Assembly: GCA_050946935.1 (NCBI GenBank)
Contig: JBMNVR010000005.1
Location: 37,394-101,393, forward strand
Direction: 5' to 3'
DNA: 64,000 nt
Source: UQRS01 sp050946935
GTDB lineage: Bacteria; Bacillota; Clostridia; Oscillospirales; Acutalibacteraceae
Position 1 is the stretch's first letter. Every line of letters starts with the position of its first letter. Of this stretch, positions 25,701 through 33,289 are shown piece after piece. The notes under the pieces are model-generated. The model made no database searches and was not told where the DNA came from. It saw only the letters and a program-made list of their open reading frames with translations. A program made the position numbers and the translations under genes.

Positions 25701-26231
25701 TTATTCTCCCTGCTTCTGGGCGATGGCGTTCAGCGCACAGACCAAACCGCGCAGGTTGGCATTGAGCACATGAACAAAACCGGTGATCGGCGCGTTGAGG
25801 CCGCCCAGGGCCTTCGCAACCAGTTCCTCCCTCGAGGGGAGCTTGGACAGTTCCTTGACGCCGTCGACGTCGAGGATGGTGCCGTCAACAAAGCCCTTCT
25901 TGATGTTGAAGGTCTCGCTCTTCTCGGCATAATCGCAGAGGATCTTCGCAGCGGCGGCATACTCAGTGTCGCTCACGGCGATCGCCGTGGTCCCCTCAAG
26001 CACATCCTTGATGCCTTCCAGCCCGGCCTGATCGGCGGCGAGGGAAAGCAGCGTATTCTTGACGACAAAGTAATCGACGCCAGCCTCTCTCAGCTTCTTT
26101 CTAAGCTGGGTGTCATCGGCCACGCTGATGCCCTTGTAGTCGACAATCACGCCCGAAACGGCTGCATTCAGCTTTTCGGTAAGTACAGCGACCTGCTGCT
26201 GCTTCTGTTCCAGAATCTTTTCACTTGGCAA
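25701..26231 (-). CDS. rplJ: 50S ribosomal protein L10
   Basis: 176 aa, binds 23S rRNA and anchors the L7/L12 stalk. Starts at TTG (PSEKILEQK), with GGGAGGTG about 8 nt upstream. The segment VIVDYKGISVADDTQLRKKLREAG is typical. Preceded by an L10 leader and its own promoter; no rplK-rplA is upstream in the window. Confidence 0.97.
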   Translation of the reverse strand: MPSEKILEQKQQQVAVLTEKLNAAVSGVIVDYKGISVADDTQLRKKLREAGVDYFVVKNTLLSLAADQAGLEGIKDVLEGTTAIAVSDTEYAAAAKILCDYAEKSETFNIKKGFVDGTILDVDGVKELSKLPSREELVAKALGGLNAPITGFVHVLNANLRGLVCALNAIAQKQGE

Positions 26232-26414
26232 AAGGTTTCACCTCCCGTGATACACAAAAATGCCTGTCCTCCGAAAAAAGAGGACAGGCAATAATACACT
26301 TTTATACCGTTGAAAACGAGCCGTAAAAAGCGTTTATCCCCGTATCCTCGGCTGGCGGGCAAACCCGTTCGGCGGAAATCTTTCCGACACCAACTGTCTT
26401 CGGATCAGAACAAC
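26232..26414 (-). promoter_or_regulatory. L10 leader with attenuator hairpin
   Basis: About 180 nt leader of rplJ, the place of the autoregulatory L10 leader in Firmicutes, where free L10(L12)4 binds. At 26256-26290 (minus) a TGCCTGTCCTC/GAGGACAGGCA stem of 11 bp is followed by five U, a terminator form of the attenuator. Confidence 0.75.
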
Positions 26415-26420
26415 AATAGT

Positions 26421-26449
26421 ATATTAGCACAGGAACTTCGAAATGTCAA
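26421..26449 (-). promoter_or_regulatory. Sigma-A promoter of rplJL
   Basis: Minus strand: perfect TTGACA, 17-nt spacer, TAATAT with an extended TG. It starts the L10 leader. Confidence 0.8.
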
Positions 26450-26554
26450 CCACTATTTTGCACTTCAGGCGTACCAGCCGAAAAAGGTGAACGCTCAGCC
26501 GCCAAAACAACCCGTTTGACCGCAGCGAGTTCCTCGGCAGAAACCACCTTTCCC

Positions 26555-26650
26555 TCCGGCGTCCAGCGCCAGCTCGCAAAGCCAGTGGGTTGCATCCTCA
26601 CTGAAGCTGTTGCCGATTGCCAGCAGGCAAAGGCGTTTGTTTTCACCCAT
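26555..26650 (-). pseudogene. N-terminal stub of a DUF4886/SGNH-like protein
   Basis: Read from ATG 26650 the frame gives KRLCLLAIGNSFSEDATHWL and about ten further residues, which matches the N-terminus (GNSFS nucleophile block) of DUF4886 SGNH-type hydrolases, then drifts into nonsense and stops. Only about 32 codons remain, next to the rplJ promoter. It looks like the leftover of a gene removed when the accessory island arose. Short, so moderate confidence. Confidence 0.45.
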
Positions 26651-26924
26651 CTGAACCACTTTCCGTGATGTTCTTAACGAAGAATTGGGGCGGTATGCAA
26701 CCGGAAGGTAAATCGCCTTCCGGTTGCTGCTTTTTAGGCAGTCTGTTGTATGGGGCGCATCACTTGTTCTAAAGGCATATCTTGTTCTATGGATTTAATT
26801 ATTGGTAAGGAATTTTAGAGCAGCCCATGGCAAAATATTACCCTGTATCTAACAGGTCGTTCAGATAATACAGATTGCTTGTCATTGTACCATCTGCTCG
26901 GTGACGGATTACCTTTTTTAAAAA
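26651..26924. other. Intergenic region at the island border
   Basis: No complete gene. A 12-bp perfect stem (GCAACCGGAAGG with CCTTCCGGTTGC) at 26697-26727, followed by GCTTTTT, is a terminator-like hairpin on the plus strand. The minus strand shows a short open stretch at 26736-26780 that could be the end of a lost gene. Confidence 0.35.
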
Positions 26925-27134
26925 TCATTTGTCTGAAAGGCTTTTGATTGTACTGTCAACATCTTCCTTATCCATGCAACATTCTTTTGCGATGATTTTG
27001 CGTGAGGAAAAACAGCTTTTCTCTTTATTATCGCTGTGTTTTAACAGACAGCAGTAAACAATAAAGTCTCGTGGTTTCAGTTCAAACGAAAAAATGTTGT
27101 TGGACACCATAAAGAAGTTTTTTGCTTTTGCCAT
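26925..27134 (-). CDS. Truncated HTH protein of ICE/mobile-element type
   Basis: 69 aa. AKAKNFFMVSNNIFSFELKP, RDFIVYCCLLKHSDNKEKSC and FSSRKIIAKECCMDKEDVDSTIKSL follow the wing-HTH family found near replication genes of Tn1549-like elements (pattern FFMVPNxIF...L.PREL.VY..L). It ends abruptly after SDK, about where the recognition helix finishes, so it is probably cut short. The second ATG has AGGAGG 5 nt upstream. AT-rich codon use unlike the flanking core genes. Confidence 0.6.
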   Translation of the reverse strand: MAKAKNFFMVSNNIFSFELKPRDFIVYCCLLKHSDNKEKSCFSSRKIIAKECCMDKEDVDSTIKSLSDK

Positions 27135-27257
27135 CATTACCTCCTGTGTTTTTGAATTGCGGCTGCGGAACAATCATATGCGCACCAGCTCTTTTCACAG
27201 TTTTATGTATGCTCCAGCAGAGAAAAGCGGGAACAGTATTTTTTCAGACAAAACAAA

Positions 27258-27334
27258 AAGCCGTTACATACGTAAACGAATAACAGCGAGAGAATTCCCT
27301 CACTTCAGTTATTCGCCTGTGTATGTAACGGCTT
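27258..27334. repeat. Large imperfect inverted repeat (hairpin)
   Basis: Outer arms of 27 nt, 14 identical outer pairs (AAGCCGTTACATAC) and 8 inner pairs (CGAATAAC), with a secondary palindrome around GAATTC in the middle. About 77 nt in all. It could be the end of a mobile element, an oriT-like site or a remnant of a REP/MITE. Confidence 0.6.
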
Positions 27335-27606
27335 CAAACAATCTTAAGCCAAAGCTGCAACCTATGAACGGCTGCAATGTATTTTCCTTATGTTCCGGCG
27401 ACTATTTAGTTGTATGGATCAAGATTGGTATTTTAATCCATTTTTGAATGTATCAGGGAACGAATGTTTGTCAAAGTTTGTTGAATATTTCTTTTCGAAT
27501 ATGGGCATACTATTGGGTTTGATTCAAATTATTATAAAACAGGACCTTTCGCAACCCCATTTCGTTTGCGCTTTTCCCCATGTTTTTGCCCCCTTCTCTA
27601 TTGAAA
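27335..27606. other. AT-rich stretch without a recognisable gene
   Basis: A plus-strand open frame exists here but has no ribosome site or family resemblance. I see nothing further in it. Confidence 0.3.
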
Positions 27607-28023
27607 TTACATTTTCTCCAATTTGAACATTTCCATAAAGAGCAATTTGCCGCCATCCTCAAAGGTCAGTTCCACCCACGGTGACACCTCTTCGTCGAGA
27701 ATTTCGCCCTCAATCTCGGAATTGTACAGATATGCTCCGTTTTCTTCCTTCCATTCCTTTGTTTCAAAAGCATATCCGTCCTTGACCTGCAAGCCTTCCT
27801 CGGCGATTGCTTCGTCGATTTCCTCTTGGGTAAGGTCTTTGGACAGCGGCATATAGGAGATTGCTTTACCGTCCTGTGTGAACTCCACCAGCATACCTAC
27901 CGTCTGCGCCGCGTCTTCAGGCTCATCGCTGGCCGCTATGTATTCTTCCGGGGTTACCCACTTGATACCGTCATCACCGAAGCGCATAACCTCTGCAATT
28001 TTCCATTTACCGATAATATCCAT
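27607..28023 (-). CDS. Small acidic protein, lipocalin-like start, function unknown
   Basis: 138 aa, strongly acidic, no signal peptide. Begins MDIIGKWKIAEVMRFGDDGIKW, similar to short lipocalin-like proteins where GKW opens a beta barrel; the end SPWVELTFEDGGKLLFMEMF is beta-like. GAGGA precedes the ATG, and it starts 3 nt after the previous gene. Last gene of the TPM cassette. I cannot assign a role. Confidence 0.6.
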   Translation of the reverse strand: MDIIGKWKIAEVMRFGDDGIKWVTPEEYIAASDEPEDAAQTVGMLVEFTQDGKAISYMPLSKDLTQEEIDEAIAEEGLQVKDGYAFETKEWKEENGAYLYNSEIEGEILDEEVSPWVELTFEDGGKLLFMEMFKLEKM

Positions 28024-28026
28024 TTT

Positions 28027-28485
28027 TCATTCCTCGCTTTCTTCCGGTTCAGTTGTTTTTTCAAATGTAAGCTGCTCCGTACTTTCGTCCGGCATTTTAA
28101 GAACCATAATCATTCTGCCGTCTTCATACCGCATATCCTTAATGACCGCATAAGGCTGTCCGTCAAGAGTGAGCTCGTTGGCAAACAGCGTCAGCGAGTG
28201 CCGCCCACTGAGTTCTCCCTCCGAATTGTCGTGGCAGAAGCCGATACGGTCAACCAGGCTTTTACCGTCCTTCTCAACGGTTAAGCTGCGCATATTGGAA
28301 ATCACAAGCAGATAGTGACCGTCCGTGCTGTTCCATACGCCTCCCAAAGCATCGTCAAACCTTGCGCCTTCGTATACCATGCCGGGACCGTCCAGTATTT
28401 CCGGTTCCACAACTCTTTTTTTCAGGATAAACCAGCCGGTTGCCGCAACAGCGGCAATGCAGACGATAATAATCGCAGCGGTCAT
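28027..28485 (-). CDS. Single-pass membrane protein, function unknown
   Basis: 152 aa. One N-terminal helix (MTAAIIIVCIAAVAATGWFI) and an extracytoplasmic beta-rich domain (LGGVWNSTDGHYLLVISNMR, GFCHDNSEG) that resembles small lipocalin-like folds. GAGGAGG lies within the end of the DUF6935 gene and sets the ATG at 28485. Middle of the TPM cassette. Confidence 0.65.
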   Translation of the reverse strand: MTAAIIIVCIAAVAATGWFILKKRVVEPEILDGPGMVYEGARFDDALGGVWNSTDGHYLLVISNMRSLTVEKDGKSLVDRIGFCHDNSEGELSGRHSLTLFANELTLDGQPYAVIKDMRYEDGRMIMVLKMPDESTEQLTFEKTTEPEESEE

Positions 28486-28496
28486 AATTTGCCTCC

Positions 28497-29078
28497 TCAT
28501 GCCCAAGGATCGGCAGCCTTCGGCTGACGGATATCGGTCAGAAGATACTGCTCCCACAGGAACCACTTTCCGTCAGACGGCTTTTCACGCAGCTTAATGG
28601 GACGGGGGCTGTCCGCACCGCCGCAGGCAATAAACAGCTTCCTGTATCCCTGTTCGTCGTCGGAGGTGTGGTTGCTTTCAATCGTTACCGTATAGGGCTG
28701 TGACGGGGTATAGCTGTTATCAGGCGTTGCACCCGCAAAATAGGAGAACGGAAGATAGGTTCTCTCACCGCGAAAACGGTCATTCAGAAAGGAAATATCC
28801 TGTCCGTTCAGCGGACGGGGGCCTCTCAGCCAGTTCAGCATTTCGGTGCCGATGTTTTTATCAGCGGCATAAGCACAAAGAGCGCATACCGTCAGCGCCG
28901 CCGTCTTAAACGGTGTGTCAAGGCTTGACTCAGGTAATGCCTGCGGCTCGGCAAGACTTTCCGGAAACTTTGCAAAGGTAAAGGTTTCCTTTTTGCTGCC
29001 CACATCTCTCACGGCGTTTGCCGCCGCACTGCCGAGGTTGCTTTTTACTTCGCTTTTCAATCTGTCAAAGATACCCAT
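28497..29078 (-). CDS. DUF6935-type protein
   Basis: 193 aa. IFDRLKSEVKSNLGSAAANA at the start and TAALTVCALCAYAADKNIG, then LRGPRPLNGQDISFLNDRFR, match a family annotated as DUF6935, whose function is unknown. GGAGG precedes the ATG. Lies between the TPM-domain gene and the small membrane protein gene, with short gaps, in a conserved-looking cassette. Confidence 0.68.
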   Translation of the reverse strand: MGIFDRLKSEVKSNLGSAAANAVRDVGSKKETFTFAKFPESLAEPQALPESSLDTPFKTAALTVCALCAYAADKNIGTEMLNWLRGPRPLNGQDISFLNDRFRGERTYLPFSYFAGATPDNSYTPSQPYTVTIESNHTSDDEQGYRKLFIACGGADSPRPIKLREKPSDGKWFLWEQYLLTDIRQPKAADPWA

Positions 29079-29100
29079 GATAATTCCTCCTTATTTTCAG

Positions 29101-30342
29101 TTAAAATTTGCCGCCGCCACCGCCATGCGTAGTGCCGGACGATGAAGTATGTGTACGGCTTCCTCCGCTTCCTCCGGAACCGTCGCTTTCGGTTTCACGC
29201 TTGGAACGAGTGACATTGGAATACATAAATACATCTTTGCTGTCTGTAACATTCAGAGAATTCTCGGCAATATAGCTTCCGGCAGCGCTTTGGAATGCAA
29301 CGGACTTCATTTTGCTTTTCAGTCTTCCTGCAAAAATGAATGCGCCGACAATGCCGAGGATCAGGGAAGAACCGATCCAGTTAAACCAATCGATATCTTT
29401 CGGGATATTGTCAACATCATAGGGACTGCCTGCTTTTGCCTTTGTAACGAATTCATCGCACAGCTGCGCATATTTTGCAAATCCTTCGGCATAATCGCCG
29501 TCGCTCAGATACGGAAGAAACTGCTCCGACATATATTCCCGCCCGGCATCGGTAATTGCCGTAATGCCATATCCGCAGGTTGACATATACCAGTCGCGGC
29601 TGTCCATATTCAGAACAAGGATCACACCGTCCCGGTTTTCGCCCAAACCGAAACCGCCGAAATCATAATAATCATCCGCATAAGCGCCAATCTCCGTGTA
29701 CGCATCGTCAAGAGAAGAAACAGTTAAAACGGCGACATCAAACTGCTGGCGTTCGCTGATTTCATCCAACTGTGCAAGCAGCGCCGTTTCTTCTGAATCA
29801 CTCAGGATATCGGCATTATCTGTCAGCCGTGGACACTGTCGCGCATCGGGAATAACGCCGTTTCCTGCTGCGGCTGCATAACCGTATTCTTTTAACATTC
29901 TTTCTGCGGTAATCAGATAATCCGAGATACCGTCGTAATAGGTTTCGTTTTCGTCTTCGATTACTGCATTCCACAAAGTTTCTTCATCAGCTGAGGTAAA
30001 AAAATCCGCTGCCGAGCCGAAGAATACAACGCACCATTCATCTTTGGTAAGCATGAGCATAATTCCGTCATTGCTGCAGGCTACTTTGTCATAAGAAGCT
30101 TCCGCCAATTCGTATGCATCCGTTTCCTGTGTATAATCTGTCATATAGAAATACACGCCGACGCCGTAAGTATCGTAGAAATGCATTGCCTTGTTATTCA
30201 GCTCAGAGATTTCCGATTCGGAAACAGTATCCGTAACATCTGTTATAAAGCTCGTCTCATTTGCTGCAAATGCTGTAACGGAACACAGAGAAAGCGCGAG
30301 AATCAGTGTAATAATAAAACTCATTCGTTTTTTCATCATCAT
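29101..30342 (-). CDS. TPM-domain secreted/membrane protein
   Basis: 413 aa. Signal peptide (SFIITLILALSLCSVTAFAA), then two TPM-type domains: residues about 30-155 (SEISELNNKA, GVGVYFYMTDY) and 175-300 (DNADILSDSEETALLAQLDEI), a membrane helix near 325 (GSSLILGIVGAFIFAG) and a Gly/Ser-rich tail GSGGSGGSRTHTSSSG ending GGGGGKF. TPM domains occur in phosphatases and membrane-protein quality control, but the role here is unknown. Heads a cassette with DUF6935. Confidence 0.82.
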   Translation of the reverse strand: MMMKKRMSFIITLILALSLCSVTAFAANETSFITDVTDTVSESEISELNNKAMHFYDTYGVGVYFYMTDYTQETDAYELAEASYDKVACSNDGIMLMLTKDEWCVVFFGSAADFFTSADEETLWNAVIEDENETYYDGISDYLITAERMLKEYGYAAAAGNGVIPDARQCPRLTDNADILSDSEETALLAQLDEISERQQFDVAVLTVSSLDDAYTEIGAYADDYYDFGGFGLGENRDGVILVLNMDSRDWYMSTCGYGITAITDAGREYMSEQFLPYLSDGDYAEGFAKYAQLCDEFVTKAKAGSPYDVDNIPKDIDWFNWIGSSLILGIVGAFIFAGRLKSKMKSVAFQSAAGSYIAENSLNVTDSKDVFMYSNVTRSKRETESDGSGGSGGSRTHTSSSGTTHGGGGGKF

Positions 30343-30351
30343 CGCACCTCC

Positions 30352-30705
30352 TTAAAGATAAAAGTAAAGGCTGAGAACGGCGAAGGACACAGCCGAGCAA
30401 ATCCCGGCAAACAATCCCCACCATTTCCAGTACGCGCCTTTGTCAACGGGAAGGTCTCCGACAAATTTGCCCGTCTGACCGTTCATAGCGAAGGTATACT
30501 TTTTCCCGTTCCATGTCGTGTTCAGTAACCAGACCGGAAACAGTGCATATCTTGCCGTGCCGTTTGAAAGGTGTATGCTGGACGAGCTCGGCGTCACCGA
30601 AGAATATCCGGTTACCGTATCTGAAAACACGCCTTCGGTGCTTGTTTTGATTCTTGCATTTGCCCGTTCAATGCTCGTTGGTCGCTGAATTACTATCCAA
30701 TACAA
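30352..30705 (-). pseudogene. 3' fragment of a zinc-ribbon membrane protein gene
   Basis: About 117 codons. IQRPTSIERANARIKTSTEG, TARYALFPVWLLNTTWNGK, YTFAMNGQTGKFVGDLPVDKG and a final hydrophobic segment are the C-terminal third of a family of TFIIB-type zinc-ribbon membrane proteins of about 350 aa. There is no zinc ribbon, start codon or ribosome site upstream; the frame breaks at about 30703. The 5' part was lost, presumably at the prophage/mobile DNA junction. Confidence 0.65.
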
Positions 30706-30737
30706 GCCCGTTACGCGCCCGTTTCGGCGCGTTCCTA

Positions 30738-30766
30738 TTGACTTTTTGCCGCCGCTGTGATATACT
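30738..30766 (+). promoter_or_regulatory. Strong sigma-A promoter without a gene
   Basis: TTGACT (30738-30743), 17-nt spacer, TATACT (30761-30766). No ORF follows; see the candidate RNA at 30773. Confidence 0.7.
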
Positions 30767-30772
30767 TACTTA

Positions 30773-30842
30773 TGTAATAGGCAAGCGGCAAAAAGCCGTT
30801 TCAATGGCTCGTTCAAGTGATGATTGAACGGGTCATTTTTTT
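30773..30842 (+). ncRNA. Candidate small RNA, about 70 nt
   Basis: Starts behind the promoter at 30738 and ends in a hairpin terminator (GGCTCGTTCAA with TTGAACGGGTC, two G-U pairs, then TTTTTTT). A first small hairpin (CGGC AAAAA GCCG) precedes it. Its last 10 nt overlap the end of the transglycosylase gene on the opposite strand. It could be the antisense RNA of a toxin or copy-control locus whose partner is gone. Confidence 0.55.
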
Positions 30843-31555
30843 ATGCTGTTTTCAAGCTGTGCTTTGTATTCGTCTGCTTTGGCAAGAACCTTTTTCGAAT
30901 AGCTCGTTTCGTACACGCCTTGTTCCCATAACTGCGAAGCCCCGTATTCTCCCATATTGTAAGCCATAGCCACTTTTGCGGGGTCGTCGTATTTCTCAAA
31001 CAGTTTACGAAGAATGAAAAGCCCGGCGCGTATGTTTTGGTACGGGTCTGAAATGTTATCAAGCCCCAATTGCTCCGACAACCATTCGTGGTTCTGCTTG
31101 TTTATCTGCATAAGCCCGTAATCGTTCGTACCGCTCACGCAATCGGTGCGGAAGCTGCTTTCGCAAAACATAAGACCCATAACAAAGTAATAATCTATGT
31201 AATAGCCCTTCGACAAATAAAAGGTGAATTTCTGCAAGTCTTCGGGCAAGGCGCAATCAATCGGCGTAAAGTCTTCTTCGCCGCCCCAATCCCTCGACAT
31301 TTCTTCGTTGAATACTCTGCCGTCGCGTGTTCCGTACATCGCGGCGGCTTCTTCCTGCTCCGAAGGGGTTGTCCCTCTCGAATGTAAAGCAATAGCCGTA
31401 ATGCCGCCACCGACGGCCCCGCCGATGATAATGCAAATAATCCAAGAAATTAAAATCCGCTTCGCCCATATTGGAACATTCTTTTTCTTGTGTCCCGGTT
31501 TATAAGCTTTGCGGTTCTCTTTGCGGGTTGTCCCGCTCGACATTCTGTTTTCCAT
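30833..31555 (-). CDS. Membrane-anchored lytic transglycosylase
   Basis: 240 aa. Basic cytoplasmic N-terminus, one membrane helix at about 33-57 (LISWIICIIIGGAVGGGI), then a lytic transglycosylase domain: catalytic Glu132 in LMFCESSF, GTNDYGLMQIN at 142-152, and AMAYNMGEYGA. Cuts peptidoglycan; in phages and ICEs it opens the wall for DNA entry or release. AGGAGG sets the ATG; the upstream 71-aa gene overlaps it by 56 nt. Downstream end of a prophage-type operon. Confidence 0.85.
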   Translation of the reverse strand: MENRMSSGTTRKENRKAYKPGHKKKNVPIWAKRILISWIICIIIGGAVGGGITAIALHSRGTTPSEQEEAAAMYGTRDGRVFNEEMSRDWGGEEDFTPIDCALPEDLQKFTFYLSKGYYIDYYFVMGLMFCESSFRTDCVSGTNDYGLMQINKQNHEWLSEQLGLDNISDPYQNIRAGLFILRKLFEKYDDPAKVAMAYNMGEYGASQLWEQGVYETSYSKKVLAKADEYKAQLENSIKK

Positions 31556-31715
31556 TGCGTTTTCCTCCTATATATTTAATGTAGTATGCTTTCGCTTGTT
31601 CCCGCTTGATGTCCGCAAGGCACGAAACGCCGTATTCGTCCATAAGCCCCAAAAGATACGGGCTTCCGTAACGGTCGCTTGCTTGCGAAATCAAATGTAT
31701 GTAATCTTCTGCCAC
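31500..31715 (-). CDS. Small phage-type protein, function unknown
   Basis: 71 aa. AEDYIHLISQASDRYGSPYL, LGLMDEYGVSCLADIKREQA and a basic tail. No family recognised. GTG start with GGGAGG. Overlaps the transglycosylase gene by 56 nt and follows the broken zinc-ribbon gene by 3 nt, typical of a tightly packed phage operon. Confidence 0.6.
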   Translation of the reverse strand: MAEDYIHLISQASDRYGSPYLLGLMDEYGVSCLADIKREQAKAYYIKYIGGKRNGKQNVERDNPQREPQSL

Positions 31716-31718
31716 CCG

Positions 31719-31954
31719 TTAAACCTCCCACAAATACGGTTCGTTGTAGCAAATGTCTTTTATAGGACATTCCACGCAATCCGTTTCGGGGTTGCTGTTC
31801 CGGCTGTTACAATAACGCTTGATAACTCTTGCGGCTGCGTGAACCGCCACGATGTCCGGCGTTCCCTCTCCGGCGACAATCTTACATATCCCGCAAACTT
31901 GCCCGCCTTCGGGATAGGCTGTCCGCAAACTGCGCAACGGTCAACATCTGCCAT
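31719..31954 (-). pseudogene. Frameshifted phage zinc-ribbon protein gene
   Basis: From ATG 31954 (GGAGGG upstream) the frame reads MADVDRCAVCGQPIP, and the other frame continues EGGQVCGICKIVAGEGTPDI to CNSRNSNPETDCVECPIKDIC and the stop at 31719. Joined, this gives a natural CxxC...CxxC zinc ribbon (CAVCGQPIPEGGQVCGIC). One C is missing from the CCC run at the junction, so the gene is broken in this assembly. It may be real decay or a homopolymer error. Confidence 0.68.
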
Positions 31955-32117
31955 TGTCTGAACCCTCCGTTTCTTCCGGGCTTGTTCTATTGTCTTCAAG
32001 ATTGAATTCGTGTTCGCGGCTGTCGTCTGCCGCTGCCACCATTAAAGCAACAATGCCGATACCAAGAACCGCGCCGATGATAAGGCATACAACGCCCGTA
32101 ATGATACAAGCCACCAT
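31941..32117 (-). CDS. Small membrane protein (DUF3789-like)
   Basis: 58 aa. One hydrophobic segment ACIITGVVCLIIGAVLGIGI followed by a charged tail (DDSREHEFNLEDNRTSPEE). Short phage membrane proteins like this (DUF3789-type) are frequent in Clostridial prophages; function unknown. GAAGGGGG upstream of the ATG. Overlaps the next gene by 14 nt. Confidence 0.55.
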   Translation of the reverse strand: MVACIITGVVCLIIGAVLGIGIVALMVAAADDSREHEFNLEDNRTSPEETEGSDNGRC

Positions 32118-32120
32118 TTT

Positions 32121-32573
32121 TTATTCCCCCTTCAAGCAATCTTGCGCTATGTATAACGCTTCTTGTAAAGCTGTCTTGTTCGTGATAACGAATTCTTCGT
32201 CGAAGTCCCGAATAAAACCGCCGTCTGCAAGCAAAGAAGAAATCTTCTTCAAAGCAGAAGTTACCCGCTTCAAGTCCCGCTTTGCTTCCTTCGCCGTGCG
32301 CTTTGCCGCTCTCATATCGTCGTAATCTTTTGCGGTAAGGTGAACCACGGCGGCGACCCCTGCGGGCTTTCCCGCTCCGCGAAGCGAATACAGACGGTTG
32401 CGCACCGCGTCTTGTGTGCGGTTCATTTCTTCCGCAATCTGCGAAAGCGTTTTCCGCTCGGCTTGATACGCCTTCAATATTTGTTCGTCTTCGGCTGCCG
32501 TCCACGGCCCCTTGTTGCATTGGCGCGTAAAGTCGAATTCGCACCCGCATTCGGGGCATTTTACTTTACACAT
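32121..32573 (-). CDS. Zinc-ribbon and Myb/SANT-like DNA-binding phage protein
   Basis: 150 aa. N-terminal zinc ribbon CKVKCPECGCEFDF (CxxC), then a SANT/Myb-like helix-turn-helix (GPWTAAEDEQILKAYQAERK, LSQIAEEMNRTQDAVRNRL), then a basic helical stretch (AAKRTAKEAKRDLKRVTSAL). Probably a DNA-binding protein of a prophage early region. AGGAGGG sets the ATG at 32573. Confidence 0.75.
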   Translation of the reverse strand: MCKVKCPECGCEFDFTRQCNKGPWTAAEDEQILKAYQAERKTLSQIAEEMNRTQDAVRNRLYSLRGAGKPAGVAAVVHLTAKDYDDMRAAKRTAKEAKRDLKRVTSALKKISSLLADGGFIRDFDEEFVITNKTALQEALYIAQDCLKGE

Positions 32574-32575
32574 TT

Positions 32576-32794
32576 TCAACCCTCCTTTTTGTATTCAACG
32601 CGCGACGGGTCAACGATTGAAACGGAATGCCCGCATTTGTCCGATAGCTCCGCGCTGACATTCAATTTTCCGTTATCCCCGACACGGTATATAATGGCTG
32701 ATACTCTTTCGTATTCGACACCGTCGCTTCCTCCTGCGAAGTGAACGACCGGGCGGCGGTTGAATAAAGCTTCTTTTAATTCGGCGTTATCCAT
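32576..32794 (-). CDS. Small phage-type protein, function unknown
   Basis: 72 aa. DNAELKEALFNRRPVVHFAG, then GVEYERVSAIIYRVGDNGKL and a beta-like end SVSIVDPSRVEYKKEG. No family recognised. Its ATG lies within the last 8 nt of the preceding gene. Confidence 0.6.
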   Translation of the reverse strand: MDNAELKEALFNRRPVVHFAGGSDGVEYERVSAIIYRVGDNGKLNVSAELSDKCGHSVSIVDPSRVEYKKEG

Positions 32795-33104
32795 TGCCGC
32801 CACCCGATACCGTAACGCCCATTTTTTCAAGCCGTTCTTCCGCTTCTTTACATTCTTCGGGTGTCATTGGTCTTTCTGCGAAAATTTCGTGTGCTTTTGG
32901 CGGTGTCCAATTCTCGTTATCTATGTGAATTCGAATTTTCTTTCCGATGTCGTCGCGTGTTGTTCTGATACGGTGCGGCGCATTGTTCATCGCCCAAGCA
33001 ATTTCATCAAGCGGGTAATTCGCTTCAATCGTATTTCCCGTTATCGAATTTCTTTGATAGCCCTTGAACCCAACCGCTTTTAATGTTTCAACACTATTTT
33101 TCAT
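32787..33104 (-). CDS. Phage-type protein, function unknown
   Basis: 105 aa. TLKAVGFKGYQRNSITGNTI, EANYPLDEIAWAMNNAPHRI, IRIHIDNENWTPPKAHEIF, and a final acidic helix PMTPEECKEAEERLEKMGV. No family recognised. GGAGGG precedes the ATG; overlaps the upstream gene by 4 nt. Confidence 0.62.
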   Translation of the reverse strand: MKNSVETLKAVGFKGYQRNSITGNTIEANYPLDEIAWAMNNAPHRIRTTRDDIGKKIRIHIDNENWTPPKAHEIFAERPMTPEECKEAEERLEKMGVTVSGGGNG

Positions 33105-33289
33105 ATCTTTTCGCCCTCCGAATTCAGCTTGTCCGCGATTGCTTGTGCTTCTTCCTCCGAAGCCATATATTCCGAACCGTATTCACGGTTTCCGCTGTGG
33201 TCTATGCGGTTTACATCACTAAGGCGAACAACGATATATTTGTTTTCACCGCACATAGGGTTGTAAGATACTTTCCATTTGCCCTTCAT
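33101..33289 (-). CDS. Small phage-type protein, function unknown
   Basis: 62 aa. KGKWKVSYNPMCGENKYIVV, RLSDVNRIDHSGNREYGSEY and MASEEEAQAIADKLNSEGEK. This reads like one compact beta-alpha domain; no family recognised. GGAGG sets the ATG; 4-nt overlaps with the genes on both sides. Confidence 0.62.
   Translation of the reverse strand: MKGKWKVSYNPMCGENKYIVVRLSDVNRIDHSGNREYGSEYMASEEEAQAIADKLNSEGEKI

Noticed and set aside
27390..27626. 78-codon plus-strand ORF in the AT-rich island
   Set aside because: No ribosome site and no recognisable family; it overlaps the end of a minus-strand gene.
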